A stretch of DNA of 64,000 nt from Prosopocoilus inquinatus (taxonomy: Eukaryota > Arthropoda > Insecta > Coleoptera > Lucanidae), in the NCBI GenBank assembly GCA_036172665.1, contig CM069872.1, forward strand, positions 55,848,101 through 55,912,100. The letters are read 5' to 3'. Of this stretch, positions 44,243 through 54,213 are shown piece after piece (position 1 is the first letter of the stretch; each line of letters begins with the position of its first letter). Made by a program: the position numbers and the translations under genes. The notes under the pieces are model-generated. The model made no database searches. It was not told the origin of the DNA and worked only from the letters and a program-made list of their open reading frames with translations.

Positions 44243-44383
44243 CTAAATTTCTGCCCGATTTCTTCACCTCGTGATAAATTTATCCGCCAGGTAATATCCT
44301 CGGAAACTATTATCGACACAATGATTTCCAAGGGTAATACCTGGCAGATAAATTTATTGGGAGGTGAAGAAATCGGAAATTAG
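44243..44383. mobile_element. 141-bp MITE (copy 2 of the 27.6-kb family)
   Basis: The inverted ends both contain CCGATTTCTTCACCTC, followed inward by AAATTTATC-GCCAGGTA. The centre GGAAACTATTATCG is shared with the copy at 27643. Confidence 0.85.
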
Positions 44384-44890
44384 AGTGGTTATTTTATTTT
44401 TATTGATTTTAATTTTTTCTGGGTTGAGTTGGATTGGTCTTCTTCTTCTCGGACTTAATTCCGATTGAGTTTTGTTTCGAGTAATTCTTAGTTTGAATTA
44501 TTTTCATTTTTAATTGGTTTGCACGGAGGCTGGGTTAGATTGAGTCAAGTTCGATTGAATGGTTTGACTTTTAAGATTCTTTTTTCAGTTTATAGGTTTT
44601 TTTTTATTTTGAATTTTGGATTTTATTCTTTACAATATAATATTTCCGGTTTTAAGATTTTTGGCTTGCGCTGGGTCAAGTTAGGTTGAGTTCAGTTGAC
44701 CTTAAATTCAAACGAGTTTATATTTTTCGATATTCTAGGGAATTATTTTTAATTATAACAATTTTAGTGTTAATTTTTTGCTCGGGTTGGGTCAAGTTAG
44801 ATTGACGTGAGTTGAGTTGGTGGGTCAGTTAAAAATGAGGTTTAATTTTTCTGAGTTTCTTTCAGTTTCTGATTTTGACTTTTTTTTTTA
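44384..44890. repeat. Continuation of TTGAGTTG-type simple sequence
   Basis: More GGTTGAGTT, GGTCAAGTTAGATTGA words, too diverged for a clear unit. Confidence 0.4.
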
Positions 44891-45090
44891 ATTCCTTTTC
44901 AGTGTTAGTAGTAGTTTTTAATTCATTTTCAGTGTTAGTAGTAGTTTTTAATTCATTTTCAGTGTTAGTAGTAGTTTTTAATTCATTTTAAGTGTTAGTA
45001 GTAGTTTTTAATTCATTTTAAGTGTTAGTAGTAGTTTTGAATTCATTTTCAGTGTTAGTAGTAGTTCTTAATTCCTTTTTAGTGTTAGTA
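44891..45090 (+). repeat. 30-bp minisatellite, seven copies
   Basis: AGTGTTAGTA begins copies at 44901, 44931, 44961, 44991, 45021, 45051 and 45081. The unit is AGTGTTAGTAGTAGTTTTTA plus ATTCATTTTC, with few substitutions and an exact 30-bp period. Confidence 0.97.
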
Positions 45091-46182
45091 CCAGAACACT
45101 TCGCATCTTCGTTTTTTATGGCTCTAGAAGTGACAGTTAAAGGTAGATCGAAGACGAGTACTATTGGTTATTAGTTTCTAGATTCTGATTGGCAAATAAT
45201 GCATACTAAAGGACCTACGCACAGTATAAATTGTAGCTAAAATTGTACAGACGTGAAATAATGTAGATTAAAAGTGAGCAGTGCCTCGGGGTGTGGGACG
45301 GGAAGGGGGGCGAGCTTAAAAACTTCATCTGAAAATTATCCGAATTAATTCCCATATATTCCCACTTCTTTCTCTTCCTGCAGGGGTATTTCCGCCGTGC
45401 GTGTTTTCCGCACGGCCGGAGGAGGAAACAGCCAGCCGGCCATCCAAGGGTTTATAAAACGTGATTAAGCATCACAATATGTGCAATTTTCATTTCAAGG
45501 GTGGGCACACACCCTCTTAATTTATGTGCGCGAGGCCGAGAGAGAAAGTATTATGTGTCACGTGTAATTTCGGCAAGTGTACTACCAACCTAGCGCCTAA
45601 CCAAGAATAATAATGTGCGTTCCGTTTCTCCAACCCGAAATATCTGAAGGGATGTAAGGGTTGCGGTGGTAAGTAGATAAGTAATTACTTGCGCAAAGCG
45701 ATTTATCCCGCAAGCTTTGTCGACTTTTATCAGATATTAAAAATACCGGTCCTTGTTGTAAAATGCGAACATATAGCCCTTGTTGTAAAATGCGAACATA
45801 TAGCCCCTTTTTCACATTGATTTTCCATCTGGATCTGTTTCAATTTTTTAATACGAAATTCAAAACGAAAGCAAACCAAAACCAGTGACTTATTACCTCT
45901 GTGGCATGTAGCAACCCTGCAACAACAAAAACAACAACACCCATTGTTGTTCTTTATCTTAATCGTGTAGTAACAATGAACCCTGGATGGCATATACACC
46001 TGTCTTAAGCATCATTAATTTCCCTTTTGGGACGGTCTTTGTTGTTGCCTGTTTCGTCGCACCTCGCACCGCATCATCATCATTATCGCGCATCTACAGA
46101 TTTCTTTTCATTAATTTGAACGTCTTTTTTTAAATCGTACACTCCAATATTTTGATCGCATACCATTCAGACGTATCATCGA
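45091..46182. other. No gene recognised; short hairpin and 27-bp duplication
   Basis: GCCGTGCG (45394-45401) and CGCACGGC (45409-45416) form a perfect 8-bp stem with a 7-base loop. CCTTGTTGTAAAATGCGAAC is duplicated at 45751 and 45778. An (AAC)n-like tract is at 45918-45937. Two minus-strand frames (45597-45999) translate the duplication. Confidence 0.4.
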
Positions 46183-46470
46183 TTATAATAAGCTCGGTGT
46201 ATCTCCTCGTTCTTGAATAATAATAATAATAATAATTGCACACCATCCATCACAGTAAAGAATCAATAGGTAGTGGCGCGGGCGTTCGAAACGTGCACGC
46301 CACTGCGAGTTATATTTTAATGTTATCTCATGCTGCAGGATTAAACACCTTTCTCTCTCGCGCAATTGATATTCGAAGCCCTGTCTGAGCTGTCGCTCTT
46401 GCAATTGATCTCGCGCACCGCCGAGTGTTCTTGTGGCGTCACCTAATACATCGTTCACCGTGGTGTACAT
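46183..46470 (-). CDS. Unrecognised 95-codon frame, possible exon
   Basis: The N-terminal 50 residues (starting MYTTVNDVLGDATRTLGGAR) have mixed, helix-prone composition rich in Q, E and R, unlike the Phe- or Lys-rich frames of the repeats. The C-terminal part is the translation of a (TAA)n tract (46216-46236), which cannot be part of a conserved protein. If coding at all it would be one exon. I recognise no family. Confidence 0.15.
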   Translation of the reverse strand: MYTTVNDVLGDATRTLGGARDQLQERQLRQGFEYQLRERERCLILQHEITLKYNSQWRARFERPRHYLLILYCDGWCAIIIIIIIQERGDTPSLL

Positions 46471-47329
46471 ACAAGAAATGTGGATGTAATCGTTTGCAAA
46501 ACGTCATTATTAATAACTGTGTTACCTATCATCCACTTCGGAAGAAGAGGGCCTGTCACATCCACCTGCGACGTAAGTCCGAGCTTTCCACGTGATGTGT
46601 GCATTTGCGGACGTCATCAAATATGTATCTCGGGGGCCGATCAAAACATGCTTTACCGGCGGCCCTTATCGATTAGTAATCTTATTCTAAGTTGATATTG
46701 GCGACATACATCAACGTCGCCGCGCTAATACAGAGGGTGGTCGTGCCGCCGTTACCACCACCTACCACCCCCTCAACGTTTTGGGATCATGTGCCAGACG
46801 AAGTTATGTGTTATGAAACTTATGAGATGCGACGTCGGATTTGAATTGCTCTTTTTCTCTTCTGCACTTCGATTTTGCCTTGCTTATTCAATGAAGTCTT
46901 TGCATCCATCTCTTTTTCCCTCTTGCAATTACCAATTCGTGTCCAATGAGCAAAACTCACTTCAGTTAGTCACGACGTATGCACGCCCGTCCCCCAACCC
47001 CCTTCGGATGGATTAGTTTTTAAATTTTATGCATGTGCGTTCGCCGATGCGTTCATAATATTTATTGGAATTTGTTTCGCGGCGCAATGAAAATATGGGG
47101 TTTAATGCAAGAGGGGGTGCTGCGCCAATGTAAGGGGGCACACAAATCTATAAATCAAATCGTCCTAGTTGTGGAGGTTTTGGATTGATTCGATCGAACT
47201 TTCGACAAATCGTAACATACTGTTTTATTTAATAAGTTATTAGATTAATGCATGTTTGCATATAACGCAGATATTCAACACGAATGGAAGAAGAAGAAAA
47301 AGAAGTCGATTGATTGGTTCAATTCGAAA
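46471..47329. other. No gene recognised
   Basis: Fairly even composition with frames of 71-75 codons and no recognisable domain. Possible unique or regulatory DNA. Confidence 0.4.
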
Positions 47330-48060
47330 TAAAATGCAGTAAAATCGAATGGAAACAAAAACAAGAGACGATCGGTGAGACTCTAAAAACGTTTTATGAA
47401 TTACTTTCCCGAAATGCGAGAAATGCGTGCAGTTAAACAATGATTTAAAGCGAATTGTAAGTTTTGTTTACGACTGCGAGCCTAAGGCAATCATCTCCTA
47501 ACACTAAAGAAGAAAAAAACGAACAGTAAATATCAAAAAAATATATAAATAAAATAAAATCAAAATGACCAACAGAGAAAGGAAACAAAAACGGCGATTC
47601 ATCGACGGAATTAAAATGCAAAACAAAATTAACTACCACTGGGCAAAAGAAAAAAAAAACAAACAAAAGACGATCGACTGATGGTTATAAAAAATAAAAT
47701 CGTATTGAATAGAATTAAACGAAACAACAAAAAACAAGTGAAAGGTGACAAGTTAATAGTTACAGGTCGAATAACAAGTTAAATGAAACCGAATCGAAGA
47801 AGAAAAAAAGGTCGATCGATTGATTAAATTGAAAATTGAATTGAACTGGAATAATCAATATAAAAAAAAAAAAACAAAAAAGAAAAGACGATCGTCGGTG
47901 ATAAAAATAATAATTTTGCACTCAGATCGAATCGAAAAAGAGAAAGTTTGGACAAAGGAAGGAGAACAGAAGCGAATCAAACTAATAAAGCGAATATAAA
48001 ATCAAATAAAAACGAGTCAAAAAAAAAAGATGATCGGATCGGTTTGCAATTAAAAAAAAG
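47330..48060 (+). repeat. A-rich degenerate array with GACGATCG words
   Basis: AAACAAAAGACGATCG-type words recur, as in the 27.8-28.7 kb array (ACAAAAGACGGTCGTC). No gene is present. Confidence 0.5.
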
Positions 48061-48480
48061 AAGAAAAAAAATGGTGCACATTAATTCTCAATTAATAATT
48101 TCTCTAAATTATACACATATATTTTTTATTTTCTCTCTATTTTGTTTTTTTTTTCGTTTGTTGAAGGGATACAAGGAGGAACACACAACTCTGTCGGTCA
48201 GTCTGATTGTATTTCTTTTGGCAAAAAAAAAAAGAATAATTTCTAACTTTTTCTATATGTATATCAATGTATACAAGTTTATCTTTTTGCCAATAAAATC
48301 ATTATTATTATTATTATTATTAAATAAGGTCAAATAGTCGACTGCAATTTCGATGCTTAAAAAAAATTGGGAACGCCTGGACTAATGTATGGAGTTAAAG
48401 TTTCAATTAAATTTCGACACAAATCTTTAAAAGAAAGCCTAAACATATTTAGAAACATTTTTTTCTGAAAGGATACGGAA
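48061..48480. other. No gene recognised; (ATT)n microsatellite
   Basis: A (ATT)n tract lies at 48300-48322. The 129-codon frame at 47948-48337 reads A-rich then T-rich simple sequence and is rejected. Confidence 0.4.
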
Positions 48481-48960
48481 TGGATGGAAAGTTTAATACA
48501 TCAGAAATAGATTTTTTTTTCTGACGGCTTTGGGCCCAAATCCACTCGCAACAAAATACTCGGCAAAGTTGAGAATCAATGGCGTAGCAATCAACTAGAG
48601 GGTCTTTTCTCCCTGACGCCCAGGAACTTTGCCCCAACCCATGTCCATCTAAGTTCTAGTTCGGGATAGCTGCCAGTCTTGCTCACCGCTAACTTGCCAC
48701 ACCATTTTCGTAAATTGGTCAGAAATAGATATGTCTTTTTGGCTTTGGACCTAACTTTATAAAAATCCACTCGCAACAAAATACTTGGAAAAGTTGAGAA
48801 TCAATGGCGTAGCAATCAACTAGGGGGTCTTTCTCCCTAACGCCTTTGAACCTTACCCCAACCCATCTCCATCAAAGTTCTAGTTCGGGACAGCTGACGG
48901 CCTTCCTCAGCGCTAACTTGCCACACCGTTTTCGTCAATTAATCAGGAGGTAACTTAATT
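48481..48960 (+). repeat. Tandem repeat, about 225-240 bp, two copies
   Basis: ATCCACTCGCAACAAAATAC occurs at about 48539 and 48763. Both copies carry AATCAATGGCGTAGCAATCA, CCCCAACCCAT-TCCATC, AAGTTCTAGTTCGGGA-AGCT and GCTAACTTGCCACACC. A partial third copy is at 51450-51550. Confidence 0.85.
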
Positions 48961-49362
48961 TCCTTCAGGTGGTAGCAACGTGTGCCTTATAGAAATATGA
49001 TTTATTTCAATACAGAACGTGTGATGAAGTGTTTTCTTTACTAATGAAAGCGGTCGCCGTGTTTTATTCAAATCCGAACGTTTTTTTTTTTTTTTTCTCT
49101 ACGTTAATGGCTTTTGTAGTATTCGTGTGACCGCATTGTCCACTATTACGTACATATTTCATGCTCGTATTTTAATGGGGCCCTTTCATGATCGAGTGCA
49201 GAAATAACTTGCAAAAAAAAAAAAAAAATGAGCGCCGTTGCGTGTTTACAAACATTTGCTGTCATTAAAAGAAATTCTGCGCATATTTATTTTTATAAAA
49301 CCTCGAGTGTGACGTTTTCTTATGGTTTTCAAAGCAGAGGAAGCGTTTTATTAATACGTTCA
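48961..49362. other. No gene recognised
   Basis: A T-run (49082-49096) and an A-run (49214-49228) are the only features. Confidence 0.4.
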
Positions 49363-49440
49363 AGCTAATTTTTATGGTAGAGCGGCTTGGCATGGAACCA
49401 AACGATGTGGGTTCGAGTCCAGCAGACGCCGGATTTTTTT
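49363..49440 (+). tRNA. tRNA-like Pol III unit, probably a pseudogene or SINE head
   Basis: TGGTAGAGCGG (49375-49385) fits the A-box pattern and GGTTCGAGTCC (49410-49420) fits the B-box exactly. TTGG/CCAA with a 7-base loop CATGGAA lies between them as an anticodon-like arm; the middle triplet is TGG, but the loop's second base is A instead of the usual T. A T-run (from about 49434) follows as a terminator. The acceptor and D stems do not pair properly with upstream sequence, so it is not a functional tRNA as it stands. A tRNA-derived SINE head is the main alternative. Confidence 0.45.
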
Positions 49441-49960
49441 CTTCTTTATTGTTTGCTGTTTCTCCGTGCATTAAATGATCGTATAGTTAAATTCAACAGA
49501 GAGAAAATATGCGTTTTTCGACAGACAAAGGAATTAAACGGTGCCTAATGAAGGAGGAGAACTCGCCCCCGCTGAAACTGAAAATAATTCGAAAACCGTC
49601 GCGCTTTTGTTCCAGCGCACTCGCCAGACTGAAAACATTTTATTAGCGGGGCCTTAAGAACGCTGACTTGAATTGAGCCGAGGCCAATAAAGCCGGGACC
49701 GGAATATTCGCTTTTACGACATGCAGGAGTTTTATGTCGCCCCGGAAAAATAATCGGGACAATTACCATTTTCTCCAAGTAATTTGAATAAATTCCTTCG
49801 ACATACACACACGCGCTCGTGCGGTTCCGGGACGAAGAGAACTCACTCGGAATGGTTGTTAAGCTAAAACGAGCTATAAACGAATGCCTGTAGTTGTTAT
49901 TATTTGATTGAACTTAACGTTAGTTAATTAGAGGAGGAAGACGCAGCGCGATTAATCAAT
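49441..49960. other. No gene recognised; one short repeat piece
   Basis: About 49705-49745 matches the GTCGTAAGAGGC-type repeat of 42 kb in minus orientation. Otherwise nothing. Confidence 0.4.
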
Positions 49961-49988
49961 TTTTTTTGCGAGCGGGGAAAGATGTGAC
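49961..49988 (+). repeat. Polypurine tract and LTR start, family 2
   Basis: TTTTTTTGCGAGCGGGGAAA followed by GATGTGAC. The LTR would begin TGTGAC. Confidence 0.5.
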
Positions 49989-50055
49989 AACGCGAAAAAT
50001 GTCTGTGAAATCGCCTAACAACACAACCTGAAGACGCAGCGCCTTAAATCAGGTT

Positions 50056-50082
50056 TCTTTGCGAGGGGGGAAAGATGTGACA
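50056..50082 (+). repeat. Polypurine tract and LTR start, family 2
   Basis: GAGGGGGGAAAGATGTGAC. It is preceded by GAAGACGCAGCGC, as is the copy at 49961. Confidence 0.55.
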
Positions 50083-50121
50083 CAAAAAATCTACTACGAA
50101 TACCGAGTGAGTGAAGATACA

Positions 50122-50145
50122 GCGCGAAGAGGGAAAGATGTGACA
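50122..50145 (+). repeat. Polypurine tract and LTR start, family 2 (shortened)
   Basis: GCGAAGAGGGAAAGATGTGAC lacks part of the G-run. It is preceded by GAAGATACAGC. Confidence 0.45.
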
Positions 50146-51334
50146 AGGAAAAATGTCCAACAAACTTTTCGAATTAGCTATTTCACATACAGCACACAGT
50201 TCCTTCGTCAGTAATCGGAATTGTTCGAAACCCAAAATTGGGCGCCATTTTTAAATACCGATTAACAAGTATCAGCGTCATCATATTTTTGTGTGAAAGT
50301 ATCCTGCAAGGCTGCCTTGCGGCCCATCAAGGGGGTTTGCATTTTTTGCTCGTTTCGATCCAAGCTGTATTATACAGGGTGCATGATTTTAAATTGGCTC
50401 TACGATATTAACTTTTTTCCGGAATGATGACTCATCTCATAAATGCACACGCCGGCGAGGGGCTGATTAAAATTAATCTTTGATTTCTTAAGCACACCCT
50501 CCCGGCGGCGCATCTCTTGCTTGTTAGCTTTCGCCGTTCGGGGCGCGTCTTCGTGACTGTGAGCTTTTTTCTTCCTCTCTTTCATAAAGCTACGTAAAAG
50601 CGTTAACCGTTCAACTCCCGGCTATAAATTAATTTATTTAGCGTTCGAGCGTCGCGTCGTTTAATTTTTAACTGTAACAACAAGACAAACGACACTTTTT
50701 CCTTTTAAATTCATGCGCTACATAAATTTTGAAAAGTTCTTATTAGGCGGGCAAGTACTTACTTATATGAAGAAGGGGTCGTTGAATCGCCCTCCCTCCA
50801 AAAAAAAAAAAAAAAGAAAAGCGGATTGGTTCGGTCCGCTTTGAATACGAGCAGAAAAAAGCCGAAAGGCGACTTCAAACGACTCGATAAAACTCGATTT
50901 ATTCGCATCCGTAAATAGAAGTATAAAGTCCACTCAAAAGCAAAATAGGAGTTAGTGGACGAAGTTTTTGGGGGGCGGGGGACACACGGAACGGGCGGTG
51001 CGGACCGGATGAAAGTGAGGCGGTCTCCTGGCGCCCCGGACGCGGCGACACGACATCTCCATGTTTATGAGCGAACTTCGGAAACCGATACCCTTTGATA
51101 ATAAAGCACTTGAATATTTAAGGAAAAGTTCTCGTGTAATATTTTCTATGTGGGGGGACGAAACTTTATTGCATTCTCACTTCGTTGAGTTGCAGTTGGC
51201 TTCACTGTAATACAGTTGCAGTTGGCTTCACTGTAATAACAAAGTAAAATGTAGTTGACCTCAAAACACCGTCATTATTAATTTTAATCTCGACCCTTCC
51301 TGTTTATTAATTTATTATTGGCAGCACTTCTTTG
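50146..51334. other. No gene recognised
   Basis: A TACAGGGTG motif at about 50374, an A-run at 50798-50814 and a G-rich stretch (50971-50982) are the only landmarks. Confidence 0.4.
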
Positions 51335-51790
51335 GGGAGGTGACGCTGATACGCCGTTTAAAATCAAGACTTTCTCTTAGTCCGGTATCAAGTTGGCTCG
51401 AAAAGTAGATTCCGACAACCAATTTCGGCCACAACTTTCCCTGGCGCCCTTGAAATTTGATCCAGCCCGACTCCATATAAGTTCTAGCTCGGGACAGCTA
51501 ATAATCTTCCTCAGCGCTAACTTGCCGTCGTTTTTGTCAATTAATCAGAAATGCCGCATCGCTTGAGCTTTGGGACTGATGTTATTTTCCATTTGTTTAT
51601 TATACCCCCAGTGTAACGGGTTAATTTCTAGTTATATTTCGGCAACTACGTATTGCATGTGCGTTGTGTATACAGTTGGCAACATTTCTTCCCGGAAGTG
51701 ACGCTGATACGCCGTCCGAAATCAAGACTTTTCATTGGTCCAGTATAATTGGCTGGCCATGTTGGATCGAAAAGTCGATTCCAGCATTTT
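51335..51790 (-). repeat. Two pieces of the 3.6/58.9-kb dispersed repeat, with a 48.5-kb repeat piece between
   Basis: AGGTGACGCTGATACGCCGT (about 51340) and AAGTGACGCTGATACGCCGT (about 51697) start two related 60-100 bp pieces that continue AAATCAAGACTTT-(C)-TTxGTCC and CGAAAAGT-GATTCC. Their reverse complement matches ACCAATGA-AG-CTTGATTTCAA at 3627 and 58905. Between them, 51450-51550 is a copy of the 48.5-kb repeat. Confidence 0.65.
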
Positions 51791-51869
51791 TCACTTACCG
51801 TCCGGCGCTAAAAACCAAACACGCATTTTGTTGTTCACAAATTGTGCAAAATTGTGTTAGAAAATTCAA

Positions 51870-52955
51870 TGAGGCAGGTTGATTGGAATTAAAGAAGCTC
51901 TGCGTGTCTTTTGAGGTGCACTTGGCATCCTTCCCAGCGGATTTTCAAGTTTCGTGAAGTCGATGTGTAAAATTATGTTGTTGTTACAAAATTCAATAAA
52001 GGAATTTGGAATTAAGTAAGCTCTGTGTGTGTTTTGAGGTGCATTTTCGCATCCTTGACGGCGAATTTTCAAGTTTCGTGAAGTCGTTGTGTAAAATTGT
52101 GTTACGGAATTCAATAAAGCAAGTTTGAGTGGAATCAAGTAAGCTCTGTGTATCTTTTGATGTGCAGTTGGCATTCATCCCCAGCGGATTTTCAAGTTTC
52201 GTGAAGCCGCTGTGTAAAATTGTGCTGTTACAAAATTCAATAAAGGAGTTTGACTGGAATTAAGTAAGCTCTGTGTGTCTTTTGAGGTGCTTTTTGGCAT
52301 CCTTGCCAGCGGATTTTCCAGTTTCGTGAAAGCGATGCGTAAATTTGTGTACAGAATTCAATAAAGCAGTTTTACACTGGAATCAAGTAAGCTCTGCATG
52401 TCTTTTGAGGTGCATTCCAGCATCCTTGCCAGCGGACTTTTAAGTTTCGTGAAGTCGATGTGTAAATTTGTGTTACAGAATTCAATAAAACAGTTTTTGA
52501 CTGGAATCAAGTAAGCTCTGCGTGTCTTTTGAGGTGCATTCCACCATCCTTGCCAGCGGATTTTCAAGTTTCGTGAAGTCGGTTTATAAGATTATGTAAC
52601 AGAATTCCATTAAGCAGTTTGACCGGAATTAAATAAGCTCGGCGTGTCTCTTGAGGTGGGTGCATTTTGGCATTCTTGCCAGCGGATTTCCAAGTTTCGA
52701 GAAGCTGGTATGTAAAATTGTGTTACACAAATCAATAAAGCAATTTTGTTGGAATTGAACAAGCTCTACGTGTTTTTTGAGGTGCGTTTTAGCATCCCTG
52801 ACAGCGGATTCCCAAGTTTCGTGAAGTCGATGTGTAAAATTATGCTACAGAATTCAATAAAGCATTTGATGGAATGAAAGAAGCTCTGAGTGTCTTTTGA
52901 GGTGCATTTTAGCGTATTTTCCGGCGGATTTTCAAATTTCCTGACGATTACAGGC
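51870..52955 (+). repeat. 123-bp tandem repeat, nine copies
   Basis: AAGCTC begins copies at about 51895, 52018, 52141, 52266, 52389, 52513, 52635, 52761 and 52881 (steps 120-126, mode 123). Units contain TTTTGAGGTGCATTTxxGCATCCTTGCCAGCGGATTTTCAAGTTTCGTGAAGTCG in order. Because 123 is a multiple of three, minus-strand frames of 60-102 codons read through several copies as a 41-residue repeat; they are interrupted by indels and are not credible genes. Confidence 0.95.
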
Positions 52956-54183
52956 ATGCGGTACGATTATTAGGCGTGGGCCCGCTGTTATTTATGTTTG
53001 AGAAAGAATCCATTTCACCGAGGGGTAGGGCTGAATTGTTGCGAGTAAGGCAGATCTCGTTTTTGTGGTCGTCTTCATTGTTCGGGAGACGCCGCCTAAG
53101 TAAACAGCGTATCTCGATTGAAGGTCACCGACGCTGGCGCGTATGGTAGCAGAATCGAAGTTCGACGTTCACCCGAGCGCGGCGCTAGACGCTTAATTTT
53201 GACGCAGCGCCGGCGGCGAGAAGGTATCAACGATCAGCCGAGACGGAAGTTTAGTAACGTACCCGCACGTTTTTCTACCCATTTCATTTTAATACAACGT
53301 AAATATTTTCGACACGTCTTCCTGTACTAGTTTGTGTACGTACCGTGACTTTTAAGTCAAATTTAATTTAGTAAATCTGTTGCTATTATGAAAATGTATT
53401 TCAATACAAATCAACCTCCCTTAAAGGAAGCTAGTAGATAAAACGAAAGCCACTTTGGGGATCCGGGGTGTGCTTTACCTTTCCGGGCGTGTTGCTGGCG
53501 ATGACTCCGCGAAAGCTCGCCGCTGTGCGCTCGGTTATATGCGTCTTCGTCTGAATTTGGCATGATGAATCAGATATGAGAATTTTCATACGTCACTGAC
53601 GCTCGTTACAATACGGAAGCGAATTTTCTGATGTAAGTTTGAATGTAGGTAATTTGATTTGAGAATATAATTAGGTCAACGTGCATACGCAAACGGAAGA
53701 GCTTTGATCGCGGAGGGAGAGCACTTAAAAGCGTACAGCCGCCAGCAGCAACTTTTAACGAAATCTTCTAGGCTGTACGTAGTAGCGTAGATAGCGTCCA
53801 TGACCACACCATTTAGAACCTTGATTGGGGTGCAGGCAATAATTACCCGGTGCACTTTATGCCGAGACATTAAGGACATTTCAGTCAATTACCCATCGCT
53901 CAAAAGCCTTAATAGAATACGTTCTGAGAGCCCAGAATAATTAGATTATTATAGTTCGACGACGCGCGCGGCGGCCAGGTACGTAATAAACTAAATTTCA
54001 TCCGAGATTTCGTCGACTCAATCGTCGATTCAAAAAAAAAGGGGACGGTAAAAATTATAAATCAAGCGCGAGCGATTGTATTCGATGTTGAGTGATAGTG
54101 TGACGGTGTGGTAAGAAAAGGAACTTTCAGGTATTGGAAGTTGATTATTTTATGTAATGTAATAAGTCAGAGGCAAGGCGATA
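52956..54183. other. No gene recognised
   Basis: Frames of 70 codons at 53118-53330 (plus) and 53676-53888 (minus) have ordinary composition but no family I recognise. The region is mostly non-repetitive. Confidence 0.4.
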
Positions 54184-54213
54184 ATTTTTTTTGCGAGGGG
54201 GGAAAGATGTGAC
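54184..54213 (+). repeat. Polypurine tract and LTR start, family 2
   Basis: GAGGGGGGAAAGATGTGAC. Upstream, GGTATTGGAAGTTGATTATT and TTATGTA match the sequence before the copy at 59885. Just after, TTATAAAAG in the LTR-like part could be a TATA element. Confidence 0.6.

Noticed and set aside
46183..46470. Helical protein exon as a confident gene call
   Set aside because: The second half is a (TAA)n microsatellite translation and no homologue or splice sites could be supported. Kept only as a low-confidence feature.
47948..48337. 129-codon plus-strand frame
   Set aside because: Lys/Asn-rich then Phe/Leu-rich because it crosses an A-rich and then a T-rich tract and ends in an (ATT)n microsatellite.
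49363..49440. Functional tRNA gene
   Set aside because: The boxes are perfect, but the acceptor and D stems do not pair and the base before the anticodon-like triplet is not T.
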